Of a stretch of DNA of 64,000 nucleotides, positions 37,022-47,649 are shown one piece after another. The position numbers and the translations under genes were made by a program. The stretch covers positions 3,588,299 through 3,652,298 of the forward strand of contig CM020620.1 in assembly GCA_009829735.1 (NCBI GenBank), written 5' to 3'. The DNA comes from Pyropia yezoensis (Eukaryota; Rhodophyta; Bangiophyceae; Bangiales; Bangiaceae). Position 1 is the first letter of the stretch. Each line of letters begins with the position of its first letter. The notes below the pieces were generated by a model. It did not search any database. It saw only the letters and a list, made by a program, of their open reading frames with translations, and was not told where the DNA came from.

Positions 37022-40000
37022 TCAATCCTCTTGTTCCGCATCCGTTGCGGGTGAGCTCGTCTCGTCCCGAGGGTCTTGGTTGGCCCCGTCCTCTTGGTCC
37101 TCCTCCGTGTCCGACTCCAGAATCTTGCCGGCTCTGGCCACGGGAGTGCCCTCAATCCCGTTCCGTCGCGTGTAGGCACAGACGTCCGCGATGGGTAGCC
37201 GGTTTGAGGGTTCCCATGTATCATCTGCCGGGTTGAAACCGAACCAGCGTACTCGCAGGTACAGGCGTCCATCTCTCCAGGCATGGTCGACAAACTTGAC
37301 GTAGACAAATTCCCGACCTTCTTCTTGGGATAGCCAGGGTATCGCAGTCCGCTTACGCCGGGTCAAGTCCCGTTGGCTTGGCGGTGGAGCTCGGGTGACA
37401 TGGTCGCTGCTCACCCGGTACGGAGAGCCATCCACGTCTAGAAGGAAGGTCCAGCCATCCGTATTGAGAATCTCATAAGGTCCATCCGTCCTAGAGTCCA
37501 GCTTCCCCCGGGTCTTGCTATGGTTGTCCACAAAAACCCAGTCGCCACCACCCAGTTCCTTGTTCTTTTCCCGGACACCCTTGTCATAGTCCCGCTTGTA
37601 TCGCTCCTGGGTCTTTGAAATTGACTCCTTGACTCTTGGGAGCAGGAGCTTTAGTTGTTCCAGGAACTCATCCTTTGCCTTGGGACCTGACTTCAGTGCA
37701 GGCTGGAGACCATCCGGTATTCTTTCCAGGGAGAAGTTGGTCAGCCGCCTCGGGGTGACAAAGTCGAGTGGAGCGACTCCCGTTGTCCGGTGAACTCGGG
37801 AGTTGTAGGCTAGAGTGAGGACAGCCAGGAGCTCGTCCCAGTCTTCTTGGTGCTCCTCCACGTAGTGCCGTAGCATGTCCACTAGGGTCCGGTTGAATCG
37901 TTCCACCTGGCCGTTCGTTTGAGGGTGGTACGTCGTGGTGTACAAGTTCTTGATGCCCATCAGGTCACAGACTCCTTGGAAGAACAGGGATGCAAACTGG
38001 GGACCGTTGTCGGTTAAGACGGAGTCTGGAGGGCCGTAGGCAGCTATCCAGTACTCGCAGAAGGCCGACGTGACATCCAGAGCCGTGATGGTTCTCAACG
38101 GGATTGCTCGAGTGAACTTGGAGAACCGGTCACAAATGATGAGTAGGTATATGTTGCCACTGGAGGTCTCAGGTAGGGGCCCCAGGATGTCCATGCTTAA
38201 GCTTGCAAAGGGCTCCGCCGCAGGGAATAGGCGTAGCTTAGAAGTCTTCTTCCTCTGGGACAACCGGTTCCTTGCACAAGAAACACAAGCCTCCAGGCAC
38301 TTATGGACGTCACTGGCCATGGTTTCCCAGTAATAGTGTCGTCTCATGGAAGCATACATCCGATTGATACCAGGATGTCCGGCCTGGGGAGACGAGTGCT
38401 CCAGGCGTAGGATGTCAGTCCGTAGGCTCCGGGGTACGTAGACTTGAGTTGCCCCATCGAAGGGTGACACCCGTACTAGGAGTCCGTCTGTAGACTCGGA
38501 GAAGCGACTGTTCCGGTTCAGGTCCATTTGGTGGCGAAGCTCCAAGCATTGAGGGTCCGTCAATTGTGCCTCCAGCATCCGGTGAATGGTTACCGGTTGA
38601 TGAGCTTCAGGTGTCTCGTACAGGGGAGCGTGCCAGCCACGTCCGACATTCGGGAGGATAAAGCAAGGTATTTCCTCCGGGATAGGACCGGTATCGGCTG
38701 CAGGAGTCTCCAGCCTGGACATGGTGTCGGCGCAGTGGTGCTCCCTCCCTGCTCTGGTGCACACCTTGTACTTGAACTCCGAAAGGCGTAGGCGCCACCG
38801 GGCGACCCTTCCTTGACTGCTGTCCATGCATAGCAGCCACCTTAGACTGGCGTGGTCCGTCCGGATGAGGAACTCTTGTCCTTCAAGATATGGACGTAAC
38901 AGGAAGCAAGCCCAGACGACCGCCAAGCACTCGCGCTCGGTCGTGGAATAGTTCTTCTCGGCTGGAGTCAAGACGCGACTGTAGTAGCCTATCGGGAGGA
39001 AGTGCCAATCAGGTTGCTGCTGGAGTAGTGAGCACCCCACCTGGACGCCACAGGCGTCAGTCTCCAGAACAAACTGACCCTCCCGCTTGGGTAACGCCAG
39101 TACTGGAGTGGTGGTCAGGCGCTTCTTGAGCTCTTCGAAGGCTGCTGTCTGCTTCTCGTCGAACACCGGGAGTTGTGCTGGAAGCTTCTTGCTAGTAAGC
39201 TTGGTCAAGGGCCGGGCAATCAGAGCGTAGTCTCGTACGAACCGGCGGTAGACGTTGCACATACCCAGGAAGCTCTTGAGTTCCGTCTGGGTTTTAGGTT
39301 GCCGTGCATGCCGGAGGGCCTTGATGTTCTTCTCATTGACTCGGAGCTCCCCCGGACTCAGCACGTGCCCCAGGTACTCCACCTCAGTCTCAAACAGGTG
39401 GCACTTCTCGGCCTTGAGGGTAACTCCAGCCTTGGACAGGAGGGCCAGGACTTCTCGAAGGTGCTCCAGGTGTTCCGCTGGGGTCTTGGAGAAAACGATG
39501 ATGTCGTCCAGGTAGACCAAACATGTTCTCCACCTTAGCCCCGACAGGATGATGTCGATGGCTCTCTGGAAGGTTGCCGGGGCATTAGTGAGACCAAAAG
39601 GGAGACGCTTGCACCGGAACAGTCCCATGTGGCACGTGAAGGTGGTCTTGTCCTTGTCCTCGTCAGCCAGAGGGATCTGCCAGTAACCGGCATTACAATC
39701 CAGCGTCGAGAAGAGGGTGGCATCACCAAGAAAGTCGAGGCAATCATCCATCCGGGGTATCGGGTATACATCCTTGACTGTCATCTCGTTCAGGCGTCTG
39801 TAGTCAACGCAGAAACGGAAGTGACCGCCAGGTTTCGGGACGACTACCACCGGGAAAGCCCACTCGCCATCAGACGGCTCGATAACATCCATCTTGAGCA
39901 TCTTGTTAACCTGCTTCTCAATCTCATCCCGGCGATGAGGTCCAGCCCGGTATGGGTGCATGTGCACTGGTTTGGCATCTGGCTTGAGTTGAATCCGGTG

Positions 40001-40981
40001 TAGGGTGGCGTCCATCTTGCCCAGCTCTCCGGACCACAGGTGCCGATGTTCCTGGAGAAGCTTCTCCAGTGCCTCCTTCAAGTCGAGAGGGACGTTTTCT
40101 TGGTTGACCTTCGGCATCCCGGGCGGTGCTTGTTCGGGCTTCGGAGTAATACGGCCAGCCTGCTCTTGTTCCGGAGATACGTCTAAGGCCGTCAAGTTGG
40201 ATGCCAGCTCTTGTTGCAGGTTGAAGAGGTCTTCCTTGCTCATAGCGCGGGCGGACCCCCGGTAAGGCTCTGCTGTACCAACTCGAGTGCCCTTGGCGAG
40301 GGTTATTGGCTTCCGGCTCACGTTGACGATCAGCACCGAGAACGGGGTGTGCCTCTCCACCTTCTTGTGGTGTCCGTGGGCTAGGTATAATCGGTGTTTC
40401 GCCAGAAATTCCTTGCGTCCGTAGATCAGGCATTGACCTGCAGTCCGGGTCGTGACTTGAACCTTGGTCTCCGAGCGAGGAGGTAGGAGCACCGGTTTGA
40501 TGAGGGTCAAGATTGAGGGTGGGATGCGTTCCTTCTGGTTCTTGGCCACACGAACCTTGGTGTCCAGGTGCTCCAGCACTGGTGACACAAACCCATGGTT
40601 GAACTGCACCTTTCCTTCTCCGGGTAGGATGCTCTTGACATGCTGCTTCTGGAAGTCCCAGCCTAGGATGAGGGGGACTGATAAGGTCTTGACTACTAGA
40701 AAGGGAAAAAGCATTGGTTCATTGTTGACATAGATGGCGACGGGAAGACGGCCAAGCGGTCGTAGGGTTTGACCTGATGCGTCTACAATCCGGGTCTTGG
40801 TAGGCGCTCTCCAGGCATGTCGACGCCAGCCCGGAGGTAACAGGTTCTCAGTGATGACGCTTGGTCCGGCTCCCGTGTCGACCACCGGCGTAACAGCTTG
40901 GGGGAGGCTATCCCCCACACGCATACGAGCATTAATCTTGAGGTTTTCCTTACGCAGGACGAGCAAGGTCCCCTTGAACAA
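37022..40981 (-). CDS. pol: Pol polyprotein of B (intact)
   Basis: Protease DTGAG near the N-terminus, RT box YLDDIIVFS, RNase H with ETDAC and TEREC, integrase zinc site (HSSPQAGHPG...CVSCARNR), catalytic D in SMDILGPL, D in LTDNGPQFAS and E in NGQVERFN, a DGPYEIL motif, and a chromodomain (VRWFGFNPADDTWEP) followed by an acidic tail. The frame has no ATG near the N-terminus and stays open upstream to about 41108, i.e. up to the gag stop at 41110-41112. It lies in the -1 frame relative to gag, so it is probably made by -1 frameshifting. I could not pick out a classical slippery heptamer with confidence. Confidence 0.93.
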   Translation of the reverse strand: MFKGTLLVLRKENLKINARMRVGDSLPQAVTPVVDTGAGPSVITENLLPPGWRRHAWRAPTKTRIVDASGQTLRPLGRLPVAIYVNNEPMLFPFLVVKTLSVPLILGWDFQKQHVKSILPGEGKVQFNHGFVSPVLEHLDTKVRVAKNQKERIPPSILTLIKPVLLPPRSETKVQVTTRTAGQCLIYGRKEFLAKHRLYLAHGHHKKVERHTPFSVLIVNVSRKPITLAKGTRVGTAEPYRGSARAMSKEDLFNLQQELASNLTALDVSPEQEQAGRITPKPEQAPPGMPKVNQENVPLDLKEALEKLLQEHRHLWSGELGKMDATLHRIQLKPDAKPVHMHPYRAGPHRRDEIEKQVNKMLKMDVIEPSDGEWAFPVVVVPKPGGHFRFCVDYRRLNEMTVKDVYPIPRMDDCLDFLGDATLFSTLDCNAGYWQIPLADEDKDKTTFTCHMGLFRCKRLPFGLTNAPATFQRAIDIILSGLRWRTCLVYLDDIIVFSKTPAEHLEHLREVLALLSKAGVTLKAEKCHLFETEVEYLGHVLSPGELRVNEKNIKALRHARQPKTQTELKSFLGMCNVYRRFVRDYALIARPLTKLTSKKLPAQLPVFDEKQTAAFEELKKRLTTTPVLALPKREGQFVLETDACGVQVGCSLLQQQPDWHFLPIGYYSRVLTPAEKNYSTTERECLAVVWACFLLRPYLEGQEFLIRTDHASLRWLLCMDSSQGRVARWRLRLSEFKYKVCTRAGREHHCADTMSRLETPAADTGPIPEEIPCFILPNVGRGWHAPLYETPEAHQPVTIHRMLEAQLTDPQCLELRHQMDLNRNSRFSESTDGLLVRVSPFDGATQVYVPRSLRTDILRLEHSSPQAGHPGINRMYASMRRHYYWETMASDVHKCLEACVSCARNRLSQRKKTSKLRLFPAAEPFASLSMDILGPLPETSSGNIYLLIICDRFSKFTRAIPLRTITALDVTSAFCEYWIAAYGPPDSVLTDNGPQFASLFFQGVCDLMGIKNLYTTTYHPQTNGQVERFNRTLVDMLRHYVEEHQEDWDELLAVLTLAYNSRVHRTTGVAPLDFVTPRRLTNFSLERIPDGLQPALKSGPKAKDEFLEQLKLLLPRVKESISKTQERYKRDYDKGVREKNKELGGGDWVFVDNHSKTRGKLDSRTDGPYEILNTDGWTFLLDVDGSPYRVSSDHVTRAPPPSQRDLTRRKRTAIPWLSQEEGREFVYVKFVDHAWRDGRLYLRVRWFGFNPADDTWEPSNRLPIADVCAYTRRNGIEGTPVARAGKILESDTEEDQEDGANQDPRDETSSPATDAEQED

Positions 40982-41109
40982 ACAGGGTGTCCAGGCGGCT
41001 ACCGGTTGAGCAGGTAACTGCCGTCCTTTCTCCCGGCACGCAAGGGGAGAACAGGTAGAAGTACCCTGCCGTTGGAGATTCGGGAAGACACTTGGGGAGA
41101 GCGCCTGCC

Positions 41110-42868
41110 CTACTCGCTTCCCGGCTCCGAGGAGTCCTTAGAGGTTTCGGTCTCCAGGTCAAAGTCCGTAGGAGCTTCCCTTGCCAGAGCCTCCGTGATG
41201 CTCTGTAAGGTTGCCACTCGGATGGCATGTACCTGTGCCTTGTCCATCTTGGAGGGTGCCCGCCGGTCAGCCCAGTTGACCGCCTTTGCAAACACCAGTC
41301 CTTGACGCTTGAGTTTCTCCTGGAGATCCTCGGGAATGGTCGGGCACTGGTAGGACATATGATCCTCCTTCTGGCACAGCCAGCAAGACCGGAACCGCTG
41401 GTTCCTGATCTGCTTGGGGGCGACCAGGGAAAGTTGCTCCTTAGAAACGAAGCCGCCCCACTTGTCCCTTGACTCCATGGGTGATGCCTCGCCAACTGCG
41501 AGTACCGGTACAGGGTTATCACCTCCCTTATACTTGTCGGGTCCGGGACGAACTCGCGACAACGGCTTGGGGGTTGATACCATAGGAGCCTGGAGGGCCT
41601 TGGCTTGCCGGTGCTTGCCCTGGGTATAGGCCATCAACTGCTGGAAGGTATGTTCTTGATGTTCCTGGTTGTAGTTCTCCGCATCCACTTGAAGATATTC
41701 AGGAAGCCCCTCCGAGAAGATCATCTTGAGCCTGTCCTCAGGGTAAACGTTGCCACAAGCATCGCTCATCTCCCGGACACGACGGGCGAACGCCTCTGGA
41801 GTCTCTTGTCTCTCCATGGTTGCCCGGTTCAGCCTACCGACTGCCTTACGCAGGGAGTCCGCGTCTGCGTAGTTGGACAGGAGCCAGTTGACCGCCTCCG
41901 GATAACTCGCGACGGTACGTCCAACAATGTGCCCGGCAGAGTCTGGTAGAACCTGTGCAAACCGCTGTTCCGCTTCTCCGGTCATGAAGTTAACCAGGAG
42001 ATAGAGAGCCTTGCCCTCGGACACATCGTTGTCATTGCATGCCTTGACAAACCGGCGCAGGAAGGCAAAGATAAGCGCCGGTCTCTTCCCGGAAAACTTA
42101 GGATGCCCCCAAAGCTCGGCTGCATTCGCCGGTTCAGGGATGCCATCTTCTTGGCCATCTTCCGGGTGTAACCTTGGTCTTGGTTCTCCAGCCGGTATTA
42201 CCCCAATACGTGACCTTGTTCAGGGTGGCATCTCCCACTTGGTGGGCAGGGAAGTCGAACTCGACTAGCCTGCGCCGGGTAGGACCGGGAGATGCATCCC
42301 AGTCATATCCCTCCTCAGAGCTGGAGGAACTGGTCTCGCTGGTGCTAGAGCGACGGCGACGACGCCGACGCCTACGGCTGCTCCGGTCACCGGTCTTGGA
42401 GCTCCCCGCCCCATAGGACGCAAGGGGAGGAAAAGCTTGGCCGGTCCCAGGGAGTCGAAGTCTCAGGAAGACCCGTAGAACCAGTCATAGCGGTGCCTCT
42501 GGCACTGCCAGTGCCCACAGGAAGAGGTGTATACACCCAGCTGCCATGTGTGGGTCCAGGAGTAAACACACCAGGGGCTATCCCTGGAGGTTGAGGAGTA
42601 GAACCGACAGGAGGGAGACGTCTGCTGCGAGCGGACTCAAACGCCGTTGACCCCGGGGTGGCTCCCACAGGAGGAACAGCCGGAGGAACGGGAGCAGGCG
42701 GTACTTGGCCGCCTAGACTCCAGTCCACTACCGGATGTCACGCCCAGGTCTGCTTCACCCGTAGGGAGAACGCCGGGTTGGGCACCGTCCCCCGCGGTGA
42801 CCAGGGATGCGTCAAGGGACGCGGGGTCTACCCCTTCGGGCACCGTCGTGCCAGGGAGGGGTAGCCAT
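41110..42868 (-). pseudogene. gag: gag of B, N-terminal part frame-broken
   Basis: The intact part (42024-41110) holds the capsid domain (SEGKALYLLVNFMTGEAEQR, then VNWLLSNYADADSLRKAVGR) and one zinc knuckle CWLCQKEDHMSYQC. Upstream, the ATG at 42868 (MATPPWHDG) is followed by Pro/Gly/Thr-rich sequence like the A gag N-terminus, but it is spread over three frames, with another frame carrying SSKTGDRSSRRRRR and EGYDWDASPGPTRRR. Several small indels are therefore needed to explain it. Confidence 0.8.
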
Positions 42869-43055
42869 GTTGGTCTCTTGACAGCCACAGTCCAGTTACC
42901 TGCGTGTCCAAAGATCGCAAGACCACAAGAGAGGGGTTGGAGAGCCAGGAATGGGGTTCCCGTGAACGGGTGCAAATAATTCCCAAACCACAGAAAAAGA
43001 CAGAATGGAACAACGCAACCGCTGCTCCCAAATGTCTCTTCTCAAACACTCCAAT

Positions 43056-43072
43056 CCCCTGCTGCTCCACCA
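43056..43072 (-). other. Primer-binding site of B
   Basis: TGGTGGAGCAGCAGGGG on the minus strand, four bases from the LTR start at 43077. Identical to family A although the LTRs themselves are unrelated in sequence. Confidence 0.75.
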
Positions 43073-43076
43073 AATA

Positions 43077-43139
43077 TGTGGTATATAAAACTCGATCCTC
43101 TCAGACACGTGTCAATATCCTCGGGGGAAAGGGACAGGT
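43077..43139 (-). repeat. 5' LTR of B, visible 63 bp
   Basis: It begins TGTGGTATATAAAACTCGATCC and matches 33995 onwards until the N run starts at 43140. It has TATATAAA where the 3' LTR has TATAAA. Confidence 0.85.
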
Positions 43140-43639
43140 NNNNNNNNNNNNNNNNNNNNNNNNNNNNNNNNNNNNNNNNNNNNNNNNNNNNNNNNNNNNN
43201 NNNNNNNNNNNNNNNNNNNNNNNNNNNNNNNNNNNNNNNNNNNNNNNNNNNNNNNNNNNNNNNNNNNNNNNNNNNNNNNNNNNNNNNNNNNNNNNNNNNN
43301 NNNNNNNNNNNNNNNNNNNNNNNNNNNNNNNNNNNNNNNNNNNNNNNNNNNNNNNNNNNNNNNNNNNNNNNNNNNNNNNNNNNNNNNNNNNNNNNNNNNN
43401 NNNNNNNNNNNNNNNNNNNNNNNNNNNNNNNNNNNNNNNNNNNNNNNNNNNNNNNNNNNNNNNNNNNNNNNNNNNNNNNNNNNNNNNNNNNNNNNNNNNN
43501 NNNNNNNNNNNNNNNNNNNNNNNNNNNNNNNNNNNNNNNNNNNNNNNNNNNNNNNNNNNNNNNNNNNNNNNNNNNNNNNNNNNNNNNNNNNNNNNNNNNN
43601 NNNNNNNNNNNNNNNNNNNNNNNNNNNNNNNNNNNNNNN
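43140..43639. other. Assembly gap (500 N)
   Basis: Exactly 500 N, probably a placeholder. It hides the rest of the B 5' LTR and the right-hand target-site duplication. Confidence 0.99.
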
Positions 43640-43897
43640 AGAGCTGCTCGACGGGAGACGGCGTGCCATCAGAGAGGGGGCTGACAGGTGGAGCACAGGA
43701 AGCGGGGACTGCCGCCTCTCGGCGGGCGGCGCGCTTGCGCCGGCCGCAGCACGTGTCACAGAGACCCCGAGGGGTACCGCTCGCGTCTGTGCCCAGTATC
43801 CCAGCGCCCTGCTTGCAGGCTAGCACAGGGAGGCTGGATACGACCGCAGGGGATGAACCTCCGTGGCAAGACTGCGCCCACTTCCGCCAGACGTCCA
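43640..43897 (-). pseudogene. Candidate 5' part of the transposase-like gene split by B
   Basis: ATG at 43897 gives MDVWRKWAQSC, then LPVLACKQGAGILG and LCDTCCGRRKRAARREA, a possible zinc-binding cysteine set, running into an Ala/Pro/Ser-rich linker at the gap edge. The downstream gene at 31528-33994 is on the same strand and starts inside an Ala/Pro/Ser-rich linker at the other edge of B. I infer that these are the two halves of one gene separated by the insertion; the junction itself is in the gap. Confidence 0.4.
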
Positions 43898-45118
43898 TTC
43901 CCTGGGTTGGCTTCAGAAGGAGGCGCGAGTAGTCGACGCACAGGTAAGCCCATACCCTGCCTCGAAAGGCGGCAACAACGTCTGCTAAACAAGCTGTGTA
44001 CGTAAAAAAAAGGAACAGAAACGGCGAAGAATAAAACAAAGGGGCGCAAGTGGGACCGGGAATGGCGGGCAGTGGGAGCGGAAGGAGTCAGCGTCGTCCC
44101 ACGAGTGCAGCCCTCTCTCCCACCTCGATCACGCCACGCCGTCTGCCATGTGCATGTCAGAAAAAACGTACGTCCTGTCTTTTTGTCGTCCGCCATGCTG
44201 AACCCACCGCAGGAAGACAGCGCAGTGACTGCACCAGCGACGCGGATCCGCGGGCTGCCTGGGCAGGCACCTGATGGCGACGGACGCCACAACGCCCGCC
44301 ACAACGCCCCGCCACAACGCGCGCGCGCGGGCAAGCTGTGATCCGGCGAATCAAAAGTCGTTCCTCGACCCCTCTCAGAGAGGTCGTGGAGGCCGAAATT
44401 GGGACGCGCCAGCTTTCACAGCGGCCGGGACCTGGGAAATTGTGACGCGTCCCAATTTCGGTGTTTTACGGTCTCTGTGAGCGGGGGCCGTCTCCGAGGA
44501 CCACTCATATTCTAGCACGTTGCACCCGGATTTTTTCAAACGGGTGATGTAAAGCTCTGACCAGGCTCAGACCCAGAAGAGCAGGCTTGACTATGCGTGA
44601 ACCCGGCCGAAGCGACATCGAATATGAACCTAATGCTTGTCTGTTTTTCTATCCGGCTCTTGCATTGGTAGCTCTCCAGCTGGTATGTGGTACTTTTTCT
44701 CGTCTGGACCTGACGCCCGATCCAAGGTGCACTCGCTTGCTGTACGTGTACGTATAACGCTGCCCCCATTGGTGGGACCATGTAACGGCGTCACAAACGG
44801 TACAGACATACTCTGCCGGCGCCGCGAGGTCTAACCGCGATGTACGGCGATACATCGTCCTAGTCGTCGGATTTAATGTGGATCATCGGCCGCTAATCAG
44901 CAATTCTTGCGCCCACCGGAGCTCGCCTGCGCCGGACCTGTCCCAGGGACGTCACCAGGAAGCACGCGCTGGCCGCGTGGACGGGCCCACACCCGTCGAG
45001 GTCGGTTGACCGCATCCACCGCAGATGGCGTCACGCTGATTGACCCCCCTTCTTCCCCGTTGCCCACGTGCGCGGCTCCTCCCCCCACCTCCCCCCCCCC
45101 CGCTGCTGCCCTTACGCA
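43898..45118. other. Intergenic stretch with a 16-bp inverted repeat
   Basis: No convincing coding frame. CCGAAATTGGGACGCG at 44393-44408 and its exact complement at 44446-44461 flank a 37-nt spacer. Another small stem (CACCCG...CGGGTG) lies near 44524-44548. It ends at the A3 insertion point. Confidence 0.45.
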
Positions 45119-45583
45119 TGTGGCAGTATTGACCCCCAGGTAGTGGGGCAACACGTGCCATGCAAGGGGCGGCAGGCCACTAGCCTGATCCGTTCCTCCC
45201 CTGCATTTGGGTCCGTATTCCCTAAGCTTGGGATAGTTAGCTTAGTAGTAAATCCAACTTGGATTTGAGGGTTTTTGCATTTATCGTCTTGAATTTTCGT
45301 GTGGCCCGGTGGGCAGGTGCGGGGGTGGGAGATTCGGAGTGGCGAGATTCTGAGGGGACCCTGGGGGGATAAGGGGAGGGACAGGGGGCTTGGCCCTCGT
45401 CCCCGTCCCGACCAAGAAACTGTTGGACCACACACCATCCTCTTGTTTGTCAGTGGGGGGTTTGCCCCACAACAGGGACAGAGTGTGTGCCACTTGCCCT
45501 TCTTCCGGTTCTCCCGACACGGGAGGCAGCCCTTGTACACCGCCCCAACTTGGGTGCCGTGTGTGCGAGTGGTTTTTGCCACA
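45119..45583 (+). repeat. 5' LTR of A3
   Basis: 465 bp with TGTGGC...GCCACA ends and a few small indels relative to the 469-bp form. Confidence 0.92.
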
Positions 45584-45585
45584 TT

Positions 45586-45602
45586 TGGTGGAGCAGCAGG
45601 GG
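45586..45602 (+). other. Primer-binding site of A3
   Basis: TGGTGGAGCAGCAGGGG two bases after the 5' LTR, identical to the other elements. Confidence 0.8.
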
Positions 45603-45702
45603 ACAGAGGTAAACTTTACCTCCGGGTGCACCCGGGTGTAGGGGGCCCTCTGTCTCAGAGAAACGGTGGTCTTGGACCGTGTCATACGGATCGTCAGCCA
45701 AC

Positions 45703-47649
45703 ATGGCTAGCTCGGACCCCCCGTCGTCCGGGGTGTACACGGGTGACGCACGTACTTCAGTGCCTTTGAATACTGGTGAGACACAGGTGGGTTTACCTGG
45801 GGTCGCAGAGGGACTGGAGGTCCCTCAAGCCTGCAGGACTGGAAGTGCGGGCGGGCAACAGGCCACCCCGACTCAGTCGGGAGTTCACTCGGGTGACACT
45901 TCTGATGTGGGTGGGCCGAAGTCTGGCCACCGTGTGGTATACTCAACGGGGAACGTCCCAAGGGGTGAGGACTGTCCCCGCGGGTTCCACTCGGGTTGGA
46001 GCCAACTTTGGCTTGGAGCCATCGCCAACTAGGCTTCGGAGGACGGTGGACCTCCGTTGGTCGGCGATGGGCTCGCGCCCATGCCCCCGGTTGAGACCCC
46101 TGAGGAACGTGGTTACCCCTCAGGTGGACTCCGGAGGCGGACCGAGACTCAACTGGAGTCGTCAATCCACTCCTCGCGGAAAACTGTCCGTCGGGAGGCG
46201 ACCGATGTGTTGCGGCAGACTTTGCCGGACCTGGTGGTCACGATGACGAATACTATTCTGAATCAGATTGTGGCGAGTTTGCCAGATGGGCTTAATTTCC
46301 AGACCGGATTGGGGCTTTCGAGCCCACAGGCGCAGGGGATCTCTCCTGACGCCTATTCCGGGTCGCCCCGAACAGGGGGGGACCCCTGTGACTCCCAACG
46401 TGGGAGCCGCACCATTCTCGGTGGGGCGTACGCCCTTCACGGGGAGTTTCCCTCGGAAACGCCGGCGGCTACACCAAGCTCGCCGTACCAGACTACAGGC
46501 ACTGAGGGTGGACTTACCCCAGTGCCACAGCGGCTGTTCCCTCAACGTGAGGTGCCGCCCAAGATCCAGGTAGCCAACCCGGTCTACCAGCGGATCTTTG
46601 ACTGTGAGACCTACGCCCTCCACAACAAGTCGGTGGCGTATGGTCCTGACCAGGCCCGAGCCATGGGCCGCGCAAGAAGAATGCACTTCATTCTTTGGAG
46701 CACAAAGCGGAGTGGGATGGAACTCCCCTCCTCCGTGTCTTTGAGTTCCTACGTCGTTTCACAAAAGCCTGTGACGACAATGCCATAAGTGAAGGCATGG
46801 CTTTTTACATGCTACAGGAGTTTTACGAAGGGCGACCTACGGACAGAACTTATGTCCGTCATGCCCAGCTCCTCAAGTGGAGGCGCTGGGGAGGTGACGT
46901 CCCTATTTGGAGCTCGTCAACTGGTTGTTGAGGGCCATGGTTGATGAAGCGGCGTTGGGCTTCTCAAGTCGAGGAGTTTACGCAAGCCCATCAGGAAGAG
47001 GCGGAGGACGAGTTGTCCTTTGCGGAGCGAGTCCGTAAGCTCAACAATCTTTGTGGGGTTTCTTCATCCACAAGCTGTGGTGAAGAGTCGGTTTGTGGAG
47101 GGACTCCACTGGTCAGTCCGGATGGAGACCCGGGAGCATAACACTGCCCGGGCGACCCTGGCCGAGTTGGCTAGGTTCGCCTACCGCAGAGGTGAGGCCT
47201 ACCGCAAGTTGCGGGAGGAACAACACCAGGAGCGTCAGGCCGAGTTGGCCAAGGAACGTGCGGGGGCGCGCCAGGCGAGAGAGTTGAGAGAGGCACGCCG
47301 AATCCGGAAGGAGAGGGTGGTAGCTGCCGTGGGAGCTTCCCAGGGTATCTCTTCATCTTCCCCAGTTGGGAAGACCCCTCCGGGAACTGACAATCGGTGT
47401 TGGAACTGCAACTCCGATGGACACTGGGCATATGATTGCCCCAAGTTGAGTAAACGCATCCAACAGCTTGTTAGGAATGCGAGTAAGATGTCGGCTACGA
47501 ACGAAGTACGTTCACGCCGCGAGGGTGGGTCTCGACCGGTCGTCGCGGTCGCCACACCCTCGGCGGAGGAGGCGGACACGTCGTCCTCGGACTCGTCGTC
47601 TTCCTCCCCGCCCTCAGATTCGGACGCCAAGTCGGCGGGAAACGAATGA
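45703..47649 (+). pseudogene. gag: gag of A3, multiple frameshifts
   Basis: ATG at 45703 (MASSDPP) is retained. The frame is then lost and regained several times between about 46000 and 47100 by single-base and small indels relative to A1. The frame-change site common to all copies (GAAGGGCGACC here) is at 46827-46837. The zinc knuckle CWNCNSDGHWAYDC and acidic tail are intact in the last frame, which ends with the ATGA overlap into pol. Confidence 0.9.

Larger units (their letters stand above)
33995..43139 (-). mobile_element. Ty3/gypsy chromodomain LTR retrotransposon, lineage B (5' LTR runs into gap)
   Basis: Minus-strand element: 5' LTR from 43077 into the gap, primer-binding site at 43056-43072, gag about 42868-41110, pol 40981-37022, opposite-strand ORF 34750-36876, 3' LTR from 33995. 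The first roughly 60 bases at 33995 and 43077 match (TGTGGTAT...AAAACTCGATCC), which identifies the LTR pair. B has the same layout as family A but is clearly diverged in every protein. Insertion is in the middle of the transposase-like gene. Confidence 0.92.
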
